This document shows, in pieces, positions 35,058-35,540 of a stretch of DNA of 35,540 bases. The position numbers and the translations under genes were made by a program. Every line of letters begins with the position of its first letter. Position 1 is the stretch's first letter. The notes beneath the pieces were generated by a model that worked only from the letters and a program-made list of their open reading frames with translations, was not told where the DNA came from and made no database searches. The stretch lies in assembly GCA_938009275.1 (NCBI GenBank), contig CALLHY010000001.1, positions 1 to 35,540 of the forward strand, read 5' to 3'. Source of the stretch: an uncultured bacterium. GTDB taxonomy: Bacteria; Cloacimonadota; Cloacimonadia; Cloacimonadales; Cloacimonadaceae.

Positions 35058-35540
35058 TGTGTCTCCAGCGTTATTATTCATTTCTTCCAGGCAATTCGGT
35101 GTGTGAAACTTGTCAAGCGTCTTGCCACTTCTCACATCCCCGCGTGATTATTCAGTGAGCTATAAATCGTTTCGTATAAAGCCATTTACCTTTATATGAT
35201 AGCTTTGCATACCGTCTTTGCCCCCCGCAATCGGGTGAGGTGCATACCAGAGCAATTCGAGAAGCCGACGCAGTTATTCATGGCTTAGTATATCACAATC
35301 AGGATATACCTGATAAGTGCTGGGGCTTCCTTGTGTGCAGGTTGAGTGAATCTATGCTAATGTGATGCTATGAGCAATTAGAAGGGTTGGATTCCCGACT
35401 GCTCGGGAACGACGGGGGGGCAGATTCTCAAGAATGTTTTTGCTCTTCTTCTATCACGTGAGATAATTCTCACGCTTATAATCTAACTAATCTTTCCTAC
35501 ACGTAAATGCTTGAAAAATGGTGCATCGTTTTGATAGAGA
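35058..35540. other. Non-coding right flank with small hairpins
   Basis: No plausible gene is seen on either strand up to the right edge. Besides the REP-like hairpin at 35392 it holds CGTGAGA-TAAT-TCTCACG (35457-35474), a perfect 7-bp stem, and a smaller ATTCT-CA-AGAAT dyad (35424-35435). The promoter of the AlkD-like gene should lie just right of 35066, but no clear -35/-10 pair stands out. Confidence 0.5.
35392..35409. repeat. REP-like intergenic hairpin
   Basis: TTCCCGA-CTGC-TCGGGAA is a perfect 7-bp stem embedded in GGATTCCCG...CGGGAACGACGGGG. That context resembles the GGATTCCCG/CGGGAATGACG palindromes scattered between genes in many bacteria. Only one copy is present here, so membership in a repeat family is inferred. 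Confidence 0.55.

Overview
The window looks like a chromosomal segment from an anaerobic, amino-acid-fermenting bacterium of the Fibrobacterota-Chlorobiota-Bacteroidota side of the tree, most likely Cloacimonadota. The evidence is indirect: two secreted proteins end in YPNPF...GIYFxKL type C-terminal sorting modules (type IX secretion style), there is an outer-membrane barrel that opens like PorV/FadL proteins, a pyruvate-phosphate dikinase, a histidine ammonia-lyase, and an ABC-2 permease fused to an M1 peptidase of a kind known from that superphylum. No rRNA, tRNA, phage, transposase or CRISPR array was seen. The taxon is inferred, not read from a marker gene.

Layout. 1-1379: empty left flank, then a secreted FnIII/sorting-domain protein (minus). 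1703-3949: a TPR-containing sigma-54 activator (minus), divergent from 4227-10885, a plus-strand run of hutH, a TPR lipoprotein, a membrane protein, truA and hisS. 10886-11422: a convergent intergenic region packed with inverted repeats and nine 7-bp tandem repeats. 11423-13909: a minus-strand operon (DUF1232/YkvA-like membrane protein, RdgB nucleotide sanitiser, phosphomannomutase). 14043-16766: ppdK with its own terminator. 16951-19197: a secreted beta-propeller-like protein with sorting domain, divergent from 19847-26198, an envelope operon of a helix-hairpin-helix/barrel protein, a PorV-like barrel, a periplasmic 5'-nucleotidase and a flavodoxin-like protein, ending in a strong terminator. 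26495-34078: a three-gene unit of a GNAT acetyltransferase fused to a very large unassigned region, an ABC ATPase, and an ABC-2 permease/M1 peptidase fusion. 34338-35057: an AlkD-like DNA alkylation repair protein (minus). The right edge is non-coding.

How the genes fit together. The left third mixes translation and RNA genes (truA, hisS) with envelope lipoprotein functions. HutH and PPDK fit fermentative amino-acid and PEP/pyruvate metabolism. The middle third is mostly cell-envelope and secreted proteins. The 26-34 kb unit couples a transporter to an extracytoplasmic peptidase domain and to a cytoplasmic acetyltransferase fusion.

The most unusual sequence lies between genes: a perfect 71-nt palindrome (34-bp arms, 3-nt loop) at 19522-19592 between two divergent envelope genes; a 53-bp palindromic element present in two same-orientation copies (45/53 identical) that bracket the GNAT/ABC/M1 unit; and a heptad tandem repeat right behind the phosphomannomutase gene.
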